Assembly: GCF_022024055.1 (NCBI RefSeq)
Contig: NZ_CP091789.1
Coordinates: forward strand, 62,001-126,000
DNA length: 64,000 nt
Source of the DNA: Prevotella sp. E2-28
Lineage (GTDB): Bacteria; Bacteroidota; Bacteroidia; Bacteroidales; Bacteroidaceae
Direction of reading: 5' to 3'
Under the pieces are notes generated by a model. It did no database searches, had not been told where the DNA came from, and saw nothing but the letters and a program-made list of their open reading frames with translations. This document shows positions 42,828 through 50,366 of the stretch, piece after piece (position 1 is the stretch's first letter; each line of letters starts with the position of its first letter). Made by a program: the position numbers and the translations under genes.

Positions 42828-44339
42828 TTATACAAACCTGCAGACATGATCGACGGCAATGTCGGAGAATCCGAAGGCCTCGGCCTTGGTCATGCGACCG
42901 CTGGCTACCTCGGCAACGATACCAACCAGTTCGCTGCCCATCTGAACAATGGTTCTTTCGCCCCTCAACACGGCACTGAGGTCAACGTCCATGTTGTCCT
43001 CCATCATGCGGTAAGTGCGCTCGTTGGCAGTCACCTTCAGCACGGGAGCGATGGCATTGCCTGTAGGTGTGCCCCTGCCTGTGGTGAAGACGATGGCTTG
43101 ACAGCCGGAGGCCACCATCGATGTGACGCTGGCTATGTCGAAGCCAGCGGTATCCATCACGACGGCACCTTTCTTTGAAGGACGTACCGCCTGCTGAAGC
43201 ACTTCCACGATGGGACGCGTACCACCCTTGCGGATGCAGCCCAGGCTTTTCTCTTCGAGCGTGGACAGTCCACCCGCTTTGTTGCCAGGCGTGGGCTGTC
43301 CGGCTCGGCAATCCTGTCCAGCGGCAGAGAGATGGGCTTCGTACTCACGGCACACCTCGATAATCTGATTGTGAATCTCCGTCGTAGCGGCACGCTTGGC
43401 AAGTATGTGTTCACCGCCAATCCATTCTATCGACTCGCTCATCACCGTCGTGGCACCCATATCTACGAGAATATCACTCATTTCACCGACTGACGGATTG
43501 CTGGCGATACCCGATGTGGCATCGCTTCCACCGCACTCGATGCCGATATAGAGTTCTGAGGCATCGAAGAGTTCCTTTTGCTGCGAACCAGCCTGCTGAG
43601 CCATCTCGCGAGCAGCACGGGTGGCCTTCTCGATGGTCTTCAGAGTGCCGCCTTCCTCTTGGATGCCGAATGACACGACAGGCTTACTGGTCAGACGCTC
43701 AATCTTCTCCTTTAGTTTCCGATGGGGGACGGTCTCGCAGCCCAGACCGATAATCACCACGCCATAAACGTTGGGATGGCAGGCAAAGCCCGTCAGCACC
43801 TTCTGACTCATGTCCGTATTGGCCTGTACGTCGGAGCAACCTGTGTTGAACACGATGTTCACCGCCCCACGAATCTGACTGGCCACGATGCGGCATGACT
43901 CACTGGCGCAGACGCATGTAGGCAGAATTAGGATATGGTTGCGGATGCCCGGACGGCCCTCTGCACGACGGTAGCCCCAGAACTGGAAAGGCATACGTTG
44001 CTGGGGAGCAGACTGGGTAGCACACATCTGCCAATCATCGCCCGCCAGTTCGTTGTCGTAGTCGCGCAACTCACTCTTTAAGTTCTGGTCGTTCACCCAG
44101 CAACCTTTGCCGATGTTCGTTACGGTTCTGCCCAGACTCTCGCCGTACTTAATCACCTCGCAGGCTTCCGGCAAATCCACCAATGCCACCTTATGGCAGT
44201 AGGGGATGTCCTCCTCGGCCTTCAGCGTCAGGAACTCGCCATCCTTCTCATAGACAACCTCCTTACCTTTCGCAATCTCTGCCACTGTAGTTACCACGTT
44301 GTCGGCAGCGTTCATCAGCAGTGCATTTACCTTCGTCAT
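42828..44339 (-). CDS. uxaA: Altronate dehydratase (UxaA family)
   Basis: 503 residues from ATG at 44339 (MTKVNALLM); an earlier in-frame start would cover the promoter. The N-terminal SAF domain (about 1-90) precedes the dehydratase part with GYRRAEGRPGIRNHILILPTCVCASE, NTGCSDVQANTDM, GLGCE, IGIECGGSDATSGI and FTTGRGTPTGNAIAPVLKV, all characteristic of UxaA/GarD. The enzyme converts D-altronate to 2-keto-3-deoxygluconate in galacturonate degradation. The length equals that of E. coli UxaA. It is divergent from the small ORF and KdgF-like cupin, which fit the same pathway. Confidence 0.93.
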   Translation of the reverse strand: MTKVNALLMNAADNVVTTVAEIAKGKEVVYEKDGEFLTLKAEEDIPYCHKVALVDLPEACEVIKYGESLGRTVTNIGKGCWVNDQNLKSELRDYDNELAGDDWQMCATQSAPQQRMPFQFWGYRRAEGRPGIRNHILILPTCVCASESCRIVASQIRGAVNIVFNTGCSDVQANTDMSQKVLTGFACHPNVYGVVIIGLGCETVPHRKLKEKIERLTSKPVVSFGIQEEGGTLKTIEKATRAAREMAQQAGSQQKELFDASELYIGIECGGSDATSGIASNPSVGEMSDILVDMGATTVMSESIEWIGGEHILAKRAATTEIHNQIIEVCREYEAHLSAAGQDCRAGQPTPGNKAGGLSTLEEKSLGCIRKGGTRPIVEVLQQAVRPSKKGAVVMDTAGFDIASVTSMVASGCQAIVFTTGRGTPTGNAIAPVLKVTANERTYRMMEDNMDVDLSAVLRGERTIVQMGSELVGIVAEVASGRMTKAEAFGFSDIAVDHVCRFV

Positions 44340-44364
44340 ATTCTCATTCCGTTGTTTAATGGCA

Positions 44365-44372
44365 CAAATATA
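44365..44372 (-). promoter_or_regulatory. Promoter box of uxaA
   Basis: Minus-strand TATATTTG followed by TGCCATTAAACAACG fully matches TAnnTTTG, 26 bases before the uxaA ATG at 44339. Confidence 0.6.
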
Positions 44373-44468
44373 CGAAAAATGCTTCAAATATCGCTTACCT
44401 CCCATCAATTAAACGTTTGTTTTTATGCTAAATTAGTTAAATCACGCTTGATTACAATAAATTTTGGT

Positions 44469-44476
44469 TATCTTTG
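44469..44476 (+). promoter_or_regulatory. Promoter box of the small ORF-kdgF pair
   Basis: TATCTTTG fully matches TAnnTTTG, with a TTG 18 bases upstream (44448-44450) as a possible -33 element. It lies 44 bases before the ATG at 44520 and is divergent to the uxaA promoter, so one regulator could act on both. Confidence 0.6.
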
Positions 44477-44519
44477 CATTCCGATTATAATAGTTCGCAA
44501 CAATAAATATAGAAGATAG

Positions 44520-44678
44520 ATGAAACAACAATATGCAAGGGTATCAGTAGAAATGCCCGAAAACGAAGATAAAAAATCCCTCCGTCATGCGCTCGACCTT
44601 GGTCGCTTTGCTTGCAAAGAACTTACATACGAGATTGAGAATCCCGACATCAATGATGAATTTACCATCAAGTTCTGA
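44520..44678 (+). CDS. Small protein of 52 residues upstream of kdgF-like gene
   Basis: ATG at 44520 to TGA at 44678. The sequence is acidic and helical (MPENEDKKSLRHALDLGRFACKEL, then a C-terminal NDEFTIKF). It stands behind a good promoter box and ends 2 bases before the cupin ATG, so it looks like a real, co-transcribed small gene. The function is unknown. Confidence 0.6.
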   Translation: MKQQYARVSVEMPENEDKKSLRHALDLGRFACKELTYEIENPDINDEFTIKF

Positions 44679-44680
44679 TT

Positions 44681-45022
44681 ATGGAAAAGAAAAGCGATAC
44701 CTTCCAGATTGCCGCCGACATCCAATGGGAATATGCGGGTGATGGCATAGTCCGCCAGATTATGGCCTACGATGAACACCTGATGATGGTGAAAGTAAAA
44801 TTCAACCAAGGAGCCATTGGCTCACTTCATCAGCATCCTCATACCCAAAGCACCTATGTTGCCTGTGGATGCTTTGAGGTGACCATTGATAAAGAGAAGA
44901 AAGTTCTCCGAGCTGGCGATGGCTATTATGTCGCTCCAAACCTTCCGCATGGTTGCGTCTGTCTGGAGGCAGGCGTTCTTATCGACACCTTCAGCCCCAT
45001 GCGCGAAGATTTCTTGAAATGA
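44681..45022 (+). CDS. KdgF-like cupin (uronate linearisation)
   Basis: 113 residues, a single cupin barrel. Metal-binding pattern: GSLHQHPHTQSTYVACGCFEVTI (two His and Gln, Cys or Thr region) and the second motif GDGYYVAPNLPHGCVCLEAG. The final LIDTFSPMREDFL is typical of KdgF, which opens 4,5-unsaturated galacturonate to the keto form after pectin or alginate cleavage. Its neighbour UxaA acts in the same catabolic area. Confidence 0.82.
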   Translation: MEKKSDTFQIAADIQWEYAGDGIVRQIMAYDEHLMMVKVKFNQGAIGSLHQHPHTQSTYVACGCFEVTIDKEKKVLRAGDGYYVAPNLPHGCVCLEAGVLIDTFSPMREDFLK

Positions 45023-45040
45023 GAGACATCCGATGATTTC

Positions 45041-45529
45041 TTATTTGCATAGACGCTCCAACGCTGAAGCATCCAAGCGATACATTGTCCACTCCTTCAT
45101 TGGCACAGCTCCAAGTGAGAGATAAAAGTCAATGCTTGGCTGGTTCCAGTTCAGACATGTCCATTCCATTCTTCCGCAATGGTGCTCTCGTGCTATTTTT
45201 ACCAAATGCAGGAGCAACACCTTGCCGTAACCTTTTCCCCGCTCTTCTGGCCAAACAAACAAGTCCTCCAGATACAATCCTGAATGTCCGATGAACGTTG
45301 AGAAATTATAGAAGTAGAGCGCAAAGCCTACCTCACGACCATCCACTACGGCAAACACCGCTTCTGCCCTGTGCTCGTCGAACATTTCCCGTTCCAGTAC
45401 TTCCAGAGAGGCAACCACCTCGTTCTCCATCTTCTCATATCGGGCAATGCCACGTATAAACTCCAGCAGCAATGGCACATCCAGTCGTTCTGCCTTGCGA
45501 ATTGACACACTCTTTTTTTTCATTGTCAT
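45041..45529 (-). CDS. GNAT-family N-acetyltransferase (diamine acetyltransferase-like)
   Basis: 162 residues. IRKAERLDVPLLLEFIRGIARYEKMENEV at the N-terminus, FALYFYNFSTFIGHSGLYLEDLFVWPEERGKGYGKVLLLHLVKIA with the acetyl-CoA loop (RGKGYG), and WNQPSIDFYLSLGAVPMKEWTMYRL at the end match the spermidine/spermine or thialysine acetyltransferase group. The natural substrate is uncertain. It is convergent with the KdgF-like gene and 63 bases downstream of the HNH-like gene. Confidence 0.85.
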   Translation of the reverse strand: MTMKKKSVSIRKAERLDVPLLLEFIRGIARYEKMENEVVASLEVLEREMFDEHRAEAVFAVVDGREVGFALYFYNFSTFIGHSGLYLEDLFVWPEERGKGYGKVLLLHLVKIAREHHCGRMEWTCLNWNQPSIDFYLSLGAVPMKEWTMYRLDASALERLCK

Positions 45530-45592
45530 CAGATTATTCTCAATAAATAGAATGCTTACTATAATCCCAATAATAGCGTTATTTTAATTACC

Positions 45593-46459
45593 TCATTCAA
45601 AATAGTCGTCAATAACGACTCCTTCACCTCCACATTTGAAACACACACCATGTTCATAATAGTGATACTGTGGAAGATACCCACTTCCTCCACATCGACT
45701 GCACGCAGTCACATATCTACAAATTTGTCCTTTGTCAAATACAGATATTGGTGTTTGGTGTCTTTTTTGGTGACAATTTTCACATAAGGAAACAAGTACT
45801 TCATTTTTGTATTCCCATGGATCTAAACCATATACATAATATTTGTGATGTATATTTAAACCTTTAAATAAGTTCTTACTTCTCGCAAAAACTAAAGCTA
45901 CAAGTGTATTTTCAATTTGTATTGTAATATGATGCGCATATTCATACTGTTCTATACAAACAATAATGCCAGGAGAAACTTCTGGAAAAACAAACTCAAA
46001 AATTTCCCCAACGCGATCTTCATTACCTCTTATAGTGATTCCCCAACCATAAGGTCGTTGAATAACTTTCGTAGGTTTTTTACCTTTTGAAAAAATTATG
46101 GGGAAGCTATCTATATCTGTAATATCTCTATGTTTCGGTTTAAGAAATCTTGCGGAAACAAAACTTTCAAATTCTAACTCTTCTTCACATTTTATTTCTA
46201 TGTATTTAGGAAGCAATCTCAAGGTACCTTGTTGCAACAAGGATCTATAGAATTCAGAAAATGGCCTATTGTAAAATAAGTAGTCTGAAAGTATTTTGTC
46301 AACTTCTTCTATATTATCCAATATCATGAAATTGCCTCCATTGTGAAATCCTAAACATCCACAATCACAACATCTGAACTTATCGCGTTGTAGTATCTCA
46401 TTACATTTGCGAGTCCACTCTTTCTGAGAAAGTAATTCTAAATATGTCATTCTATACAA
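45593..46459 (-). CDS. HNH-like endonuclease with large insertion and C-terminal zinc knuckle
   Basis: 288 residues. The N-terminus (KEWTRKCNEILQRDKFRCCDCGC) has the WxxxRxxILxRDxxxCxxC start of HNH nucleases, but the second half of the motif (LNIHHKYYVYGLDPWEYKNEVLVSLCENCHQKRHQ) comes about 170 residues later, so the domain is split by an insertion. The C-terminus has a DnaJ-type CxxCxGxG pair (CSRCGGSG and CFKCGGEG). It is AT-richer than the genes around it, a sign of transfer. It starts 11 bases after the sigma/A1S_2505 fusion gene, probably in one transcript. It could be a defence or mobile-element nuclease. Confidence 0.7.
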   Translation of the reverse strand: MYRMTYLELLSQKEWTRKCNEILQRDKFRCCDCGCLGFHNGGNFMILDNIEEVDKILSDYLFYNRPFSEFYRSLLQQGTLRLLPKYIEIKCEEELEFESFVSARFLKPKHRDITDIDSFPIIFSKGKKPTKVIQRPYGWGITIRGNEDRVGEIFEFVFPEVSPGIIVCIEQYEYAHHITIQIENTLVALVFARSKNLFKGLNIHHKYYVYGLDPWEYKNEVLVSLCENCHQKRHQTPISVFDKGQICRYVTACSRCGGSGYLPQYHYYEHGVCFKCGGEGVVIDDYFE

Positions 46460-46470
46460 TTTACGACTTC

Positions 46471-47586
46471 TTACCAGTTAGGAGGTAACACAATATTCTC
46501 TAAATCATGTGCCTCTTTAAACAGCGGAGAGATTTCATCATCAGCAAATCCGGCGATGCCGCAGCCAATGCGAGTCACGAGGAAGGTCAGTTCGGGGTGC
46601 TCCTTGGCAAACTGGATAAACTCGTCCACATACGGACGAATGGTTTCTACCCCACCCTGCATCGTTGGGATGGCATAGCTCTGACCTTGCAGACCTACGC
46701 CCTGGCCCATGATGGCTCCAAACTTGCGGTAGGCGATATACGCCGCACCACCGCCGTGCATACCTTTGAGATTGCTGCCAAACACAAAAATTTCGTTTGG
46801 CTGCAGTTCCGTGATAAACTCTGGTGTAGTCCTTTTCTGTTCCATAACTTCCTCTCTGATAAAGTCCATATCCTCGCAAACCATCGATTCTGCCATGTCT
46901 GCCATAGAACCAGACATAGGCGGTGCAGGCATCGACATCCTGGCTTCGCCCATCGTAGTCTCTCTGCGCAGGATTGCCATTTCGTCCATCACCTCCGGCA
47001 TATCCAGATCCATGTCGAAGTTCTTCCTGAAATACGGCACGATGATCTGCTCCTTCAGTTTCTTATACTTCTGCGAGATAGCTGACGGGGTCATCCCCAT
47101 CTGCGCTGCAATCTCCTTCGACTTAAATCCCTGCAACAACAGCATGTCGATAATCAGCCGTTCCTGACGGTCTAGCGGAGCATGGTCACATACATCCTCT
47201 ACCATCCGATTGAACTGCAATCGTAGGTCGCTGGTCACGTCGAATGACATCAGGTAGTCCTCGAACGTGATGCTGCCATACTCCTTGCGATACCATTTCA
47301 GTGCGTCGAGTACCACATAGCGGAACCCGTTGATGAGCCACGTCTTCAGACTCACATTCGGTGAATGATCCTCCAGCGGTTTCCAGTCGTGCTCCATCAG
47401 GTAGAGCGCATACTGGTGAGCCAGCGACATGAAGTCCAGGTTCTCCTTCTCGCGCAGCTGATACCGCTGGTCGAAGATGTTATAGCCCACCTGACAGTAC
47501 CCGTAGAAATACTCACGGATAATGTCGGCATCACCCTCGCGGAAACCGCTCAGAATCTCTTCGTCTGACAGTCGCTGATAGTACAT
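46471..47586 (-). CDS. Sigma-70-like factor fused to an A1S_2505 (macro-like phage-protein) domain
   Basis: 371 residues. Residues 1-190 resemble a group-4 sigma factor: region 2-like helices (EILSGFREGDADIIREYFYGYC, LKTWLINGFRYVVLDALKWYRKEYGS) and region 4 (LDRQERLIIDMLLLQGFKSKEIAAQMGMTPSAISQKYKKLKEQI). A Met/Pro-rich linker covers about 200-255. The C-terminal domain (262-371) reads PNEIFVFGSNLKGMHGGGAAYIAYRKFGAIMGQGVGLQGQSYAIPTM and FLVTRIGCGIAGF, the A1S_2505 family of phage-linked small proteins, whose loops resemble ADP-ribose-binding macro domains. Sensing of a nucleotide ligand to control transcription is possible but is inference. Confidence 0.78.
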   Translation of the reverse strand: MYYQRLSDEEILSGFREGDADIIREYFYGYCQVGYNIFDQRYQLREKENLDFMSLAHQYALYLMEHDWKPLEDHSPNVSLKTWLINGFRYVVLDALKWYRKEYGSITFEDYLMSFDVTSDLRLQFNRMVEDVCDHAPLDRQERLIIDMLLLQGFKSKEIAAQMGMTPSAISQKYKKLKEQIIVPYFRKNFDMDLDMPEVMDEMAILRRETTMGEARMSMPAPPMSGSMADMAESMVCEDMDFIREEVMEQKRTTPEFITELQPNEIFVFGSNLKGMHGGGAAYIAYRKFGAIMGQGVGLQGQSYAIPTMQGGVETIRPYVDEFIQFAKEHPELTFLVTRIGCGIAGFADDEISPLFKEAHDLENIVLPPNW

Positions 47587-47602
47587 AACTCGATATTTTT
47601 GG

Positions 47603-47610
47603 CGAAATTA
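47603..47610 (-). promoter_or_regulatory. Possible promoter box of the sigma/A1S_2505 fusion gene
   Basis: Minus-strand TAATTTCG followed by CCAAAAATATCG, 16 bases before the ATG at 47586, matches TAnnTTTG except for C at the seventh position, like the boxes at 9306 and 35917. Confidence 0.4.
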
Positions 47611-47711
47611 CGAAAAATTTCTCATACTTGCTTAATTTTTCTGCAAATTCTTCTTCAAAGAGATAAAAGACGTCTTGAATTGAAGTATTCACCATTTAAA
47701 AAGTTACGATT

Positions 47712-48362
47712 ATGAAAACGAACGAAGTTAAGACTAAGAGAGTTCACAACCTGATTATTGTCGATGAGAGCGGTTCTATGGAAGTTATCCGCAAGCAAGC
47801 CTTTGTTGGAATGAACGAAACCCTGCAGACCGTCCGCAAGATGCAGGAGAAGTTCCCCGACCAGGAGCAGTTCATCACCCTGCTCACCTTCGATACTGGC
47901 CACACCACCTGGCATTACGACAACCAGCCCGCTTCGCAGACTAAAGATTTGGACTGGAAAGCCTACTGTCCCGGTGGCGGCACACCTCTCTACGATGCCA
48001 TCGGCAAGGGTATCTCCAAGACCAATGCCCAAATTGAGGACGGTGACCATGTGCTGGTGACTATCATCACCGACGGCGAGGAGAACAGCAGCGAGGAATG
48101 GACGCTGAAGATGATCCGCACGATGATTGAGAAGCTGAAGAAGCAGAACTGGACCTTCACACTCATCGGCACCGACAACCTCGATGTGGAAACCATGGCC
48201 CACTCCTTCGCTATCGACGAACACTTGGAGTTCCAACAGGACGATGCCGGCACCAAGGCCATGTTCGCCCGTGAGCGCCGCAGCCGCGAGCGCTATAACT
48301 GCTGCGTCGCCGAGGATGCCGCCATGCCTACGGGTTCGTTCTTCAGTGAAGAAGAAAGCTAA
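47712..48362 (+). CDS. von Willebrand factor A domain protein
   Basis: 216 residues, mostly one VWA domain. The metal site (MIDAS) is complete: DESGSM at residues 19-24, the Thr in GGGTPLYDA and the Asp in IITDGEEN. The order of strands and the TFTLIGTD segment match TerY-like bacterial VWA proteins. The C-terminal 40 residues are charged and end in EEES. It is cytoplasmic and divergent to the sigma/A1S_2505 fusion gene (125 bases apart). VWA proteins usually assemble with a partner, and the partner here is unknown. Confidence 0.85.
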   Translation: MKTNEVKTKRVHNLIIVDESGSMEVIRKQAFVGMNETLQTVRKMQEKFPDQEQFITLLTFDTGHTTWHYDNQPASQTKDLDWKAYCPGGGTPLYDAIGKGISKTNAQIEDGDHVLVTIITDGEENSSEEWTLKMIRTMIEKLKKQNWTFTLIGTDNLDVETMAHSFAIDEHLEFQQDDAGTKAMFARERRSRERYNCCVAEDAAMPTGSFFSEEES

Positions 48363-48371
48363 GAAGGAAGG

Positions 48372-48398
48372 AGCGACTAACCATCGCAGTTAGTCGCT
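48372..48398 (+). terminator. Hairpin after the VWA gene
   Basis: A perfect 10-bp stem (AGCGACTAAC, 48372-48381, with 48389-48398) and 7-base loop lie 9 bases after the VWA stop. No long T run follows. It is probably a terminator between the convergent VWA and Nudix genes. Confidence 0.6.
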
Positions 48399-48511
48399 TC
48401 TCAAAAAGCGTTCGCTATTATTCAGCGTCCGAGAAGCCTTGCAGGAAATCCAACGAACAAACGTTCACGAATAAGTAGCAATGCCCACGCGCTGTAGTAG
48501 AGTTTCACAAC

Positions 48512-48952
48512 TCACTTTTTTTGTGTCTTTTCAAAAAGAGCGATAGCATCCTGCATGATGTCATAATGATCGAATGCCAAATGTGGCAAATCCGACAGTG
48601 GCCACCATTCAGCTTTGGCAGCATCATCTTGGCCAGTGACAGCAATAGGTTCATCGATGATGGCCAGATAAGCGACGGTTATTGTTCTCCCTCTTGGGTC
48701 ACGGTCAACCTTGGAATATGCTCCAATCTGATGAACATCCGACAGTCGAAGTCCCGTCTCTTCCTCCAGCTCCCTGATAGCACACTGTTCCGTAGTTTCA
48801 TCCATGTCCATGAAACCGCCGGGGAATGCCCATGCTCCCTTGAAAGGTGGATTCCTCCGCTAGATAAGCAGCACCTTGGGCTCTGCCTCCCTCGTTATTA
48901 CGATACAGTCAGCCGTAATAGCCGGTCTTGGATATTTGTATGTATATGCCAT
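48512..48952 (-). pseudogene. Nudix hydrolase interrupted by an in-frame amber codon
   Basis: Reading on the minus strand from ATG at 48952, the frame gives a normal Nudix start (MAYTYKYPRPAITADCIV...PKVLLI), then TAG at 48862-48860, then continues RRNPPFKGAWAFPGGF and the Nudix box G-x5-E-x7-REL-x-EE-x-G (GGFMDMDETTEQCAIRELEEETGL) to the stop at 48512. The codon sits where relatives usually have Lys or Gln, so a single base change explains it. The 99-codon frame after it starts inside the box and cannot make a full enzyme. It starts 10 bases after the Sir2 stop, which suggests a Sir2-Nudix pair acting on NAD-derived metabolites. Confidence 0.82.
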
Positions 48953-48962
48953 AATCGATAAA

Positions 48963-49661
48963 TTACAATTCCTTGAATGCCTCCAGCAACATCTTCATGC
49001 CATCCGTGGCTGTGGTTTTGAAGTGGGTGAAGCCCAAATGCGTGCATTGCTCCATCTCTCCTGGATCAATTACGAACTTTGGCACTTCATGGTGGGCATA
49101 GTTGATGAACCCTGCTGCCGGATAGACCTTCAGCGAAGTGCCAATGACCACGAAGATGTCGGCCTTGCTCACGATGTCAATGGCGACATTCATACTGTCA
49201 ACATACTCGCCAAACATCACAATATAAGGCCGCAGTTGCGAGCCATCCTCTGCCTTATCCCCCACTCTAATTGGTGTTGTCAGCGGATATTCCTTCACGC
49301 ATATCGTGCGGTTATCCATCGAGCAGACTTTGCTCAGTTCCCCATGCAGATGGATGACCCGCGTCGAGCCAGCCCGTTCATGCAAGTTATCCACATTCTG
49401 CGTGATAACCGTCACCTCATGCTCTTTCTCCAGCTCGGCTATCATGCGGTGAGCATCGTTCGGTTCCACCTCTGCCAGCTTTTTCCGCCTCCAATTATAG
49501 AAATCAAGGCACTTCTGCGTCTCATTATAGAGGGCATCCGTACTTGCCAGGTGAGCCCACTCCTCGTTAGTCCACATGCCATCCTTTCCACGGAATGTAC
49601 TCAATCCGCTTTCGGCACTAACGCCCGCACCAGTCAGAAATACTATATGTTGTCGAGTCAT
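48963..49661 (-). CDS. Sir2-family NAD-dependent protein deacylase (CobB-like)
   Basis: 232 residues. NAD-binding motifs GAGVSAESGLSTFRG (residues 10-24) and TQNVDNLHERAG, catalytic His in IHLHGEL, and IGTSLKVYPAAGF are all present. The zinc-ribbon part is reduced: only two cysteines (VCSMDNRTIC) occur where most sirtuins have two CxxC pairs, as in some Bacteroidetes forms. It removes acyl groups from lysines, consuming NAD. It lies in the long minus-strand run behind the cysteine peptidase (36 bases) and before the broken Nudix gene. Confidence 0.9.
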   Translation of the reverse strand: MTRQHIVFLTGAGVSAESGLSTFRGKDGMWTNEEWAHLASTDALYNETQKCLDFYNWRRKKLAEVEPNDAHRMIAELEKEHEVTVITQNVDNLHERAGSTRVIHLHGELSKVCSMDNRTICVKEYPLTTPIRVGDKAEDGSQLRPYIVMFGEYVDSMNVAIDIVSKADIFVVIGTSLKVYPAAGFINYAHHEVPKFVIDPGEMEQCTHLGFTHFKTTATDGMKMLLEAFKEL

Positions 49662-49697
49662 ATCAACTAGTTTATTCGATCATCTAACGTCCTTATC

Positions 49698-50366
49698 TCA
49701 TTTCTTCATAATAATGATTGCTTCATCGAGATCTATCATGCAATTAGTGTCAGAATCATACCTGTAGCCATATCTCTTTCTTGGCTCTTTATGAAGATTA
49801 AGTATCCCATTCCAGAGCGCGTATGTCGGGGAGTCACTTCCTGGATCTAATGTGAGCAAATCTGATAAGATTCCATATTCATCCTCTATATAACCTACAG
49901 CAACCACCCAATGAGCGTAATTCTGTCCGACAAGACCCAAAATAACAGGTATGTTGTCATCAATCCAGTTTTTCGTGATTTCTGCTATATCATGGTTACC
50001 GGCTTTGCTGGCACATTGGACGGTTACACGACTACCGTAATTGTCCATGAGTATTCTTTGAATCTTATCGGAAGTTAGCCCTTCACGATATAAACCTTCT
50101 TCATTTAATGCCTTGATTAGTTTCCACTCAGAAGTTCTTTTATCTATAGGATTGTCAGAACAAATGTTTTCTGCTTCAAAAACTCCAAGAATATTTAATA
50201 CCATTGCAACAGAATATGCGCCACAGGCACCATCTAAGTCACCTTGTTTATAATGAGCCTTTTGCCATGAACGACCTGATGGCTTCTTACACATGAGAAC
50301 ACCATCTCTCAGCTGAAGTCGATTGATAACTTTAAATTGCATCATATTATTTAGTTTATTCGTCAT
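49698..50366 (-). CDS. Papain/C39-like cysteine peptidase, third gene of a tightly coupled trio
   Basis: 222 residues without signal peptide. QGDLDGACGAYSVAMVLNILG (Cys48 after a Gln) is a papain-like active-site helix. YAHWVVAVGY supplies the His (near 150), followed by LLTLDPGSD with the Asp (near 173). This is the C39/papain-like fold used in bacteriocin maturation and in several toxin or effector activation systems. Its start overlaps the stop of the PLD-like gene by 4 nt, so the two are translated together. It might process the neighbouring proteins; that is inference. Confidence 0.75.
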   Translation of the reverse strand: MTNKLNNMMQFKVINRLQLRDGVLMCKKPSGRSWQKAHYKQGDLDGACGAYSVAMVLNILGVFEAENICSDNPIDKRTSEWKLIKALNEEGLYREGLTSDKIQRILMDNYGSRVTVQCASKAGNHDIAEITKNWIDDNIPVILGLVGQNYAHWVVAVGYIEDEYGILSDLLTLDPGSDSPTYALWNGILNLHKEPRKRYGYRYDSDTNCMIDLDEAIIIMKK

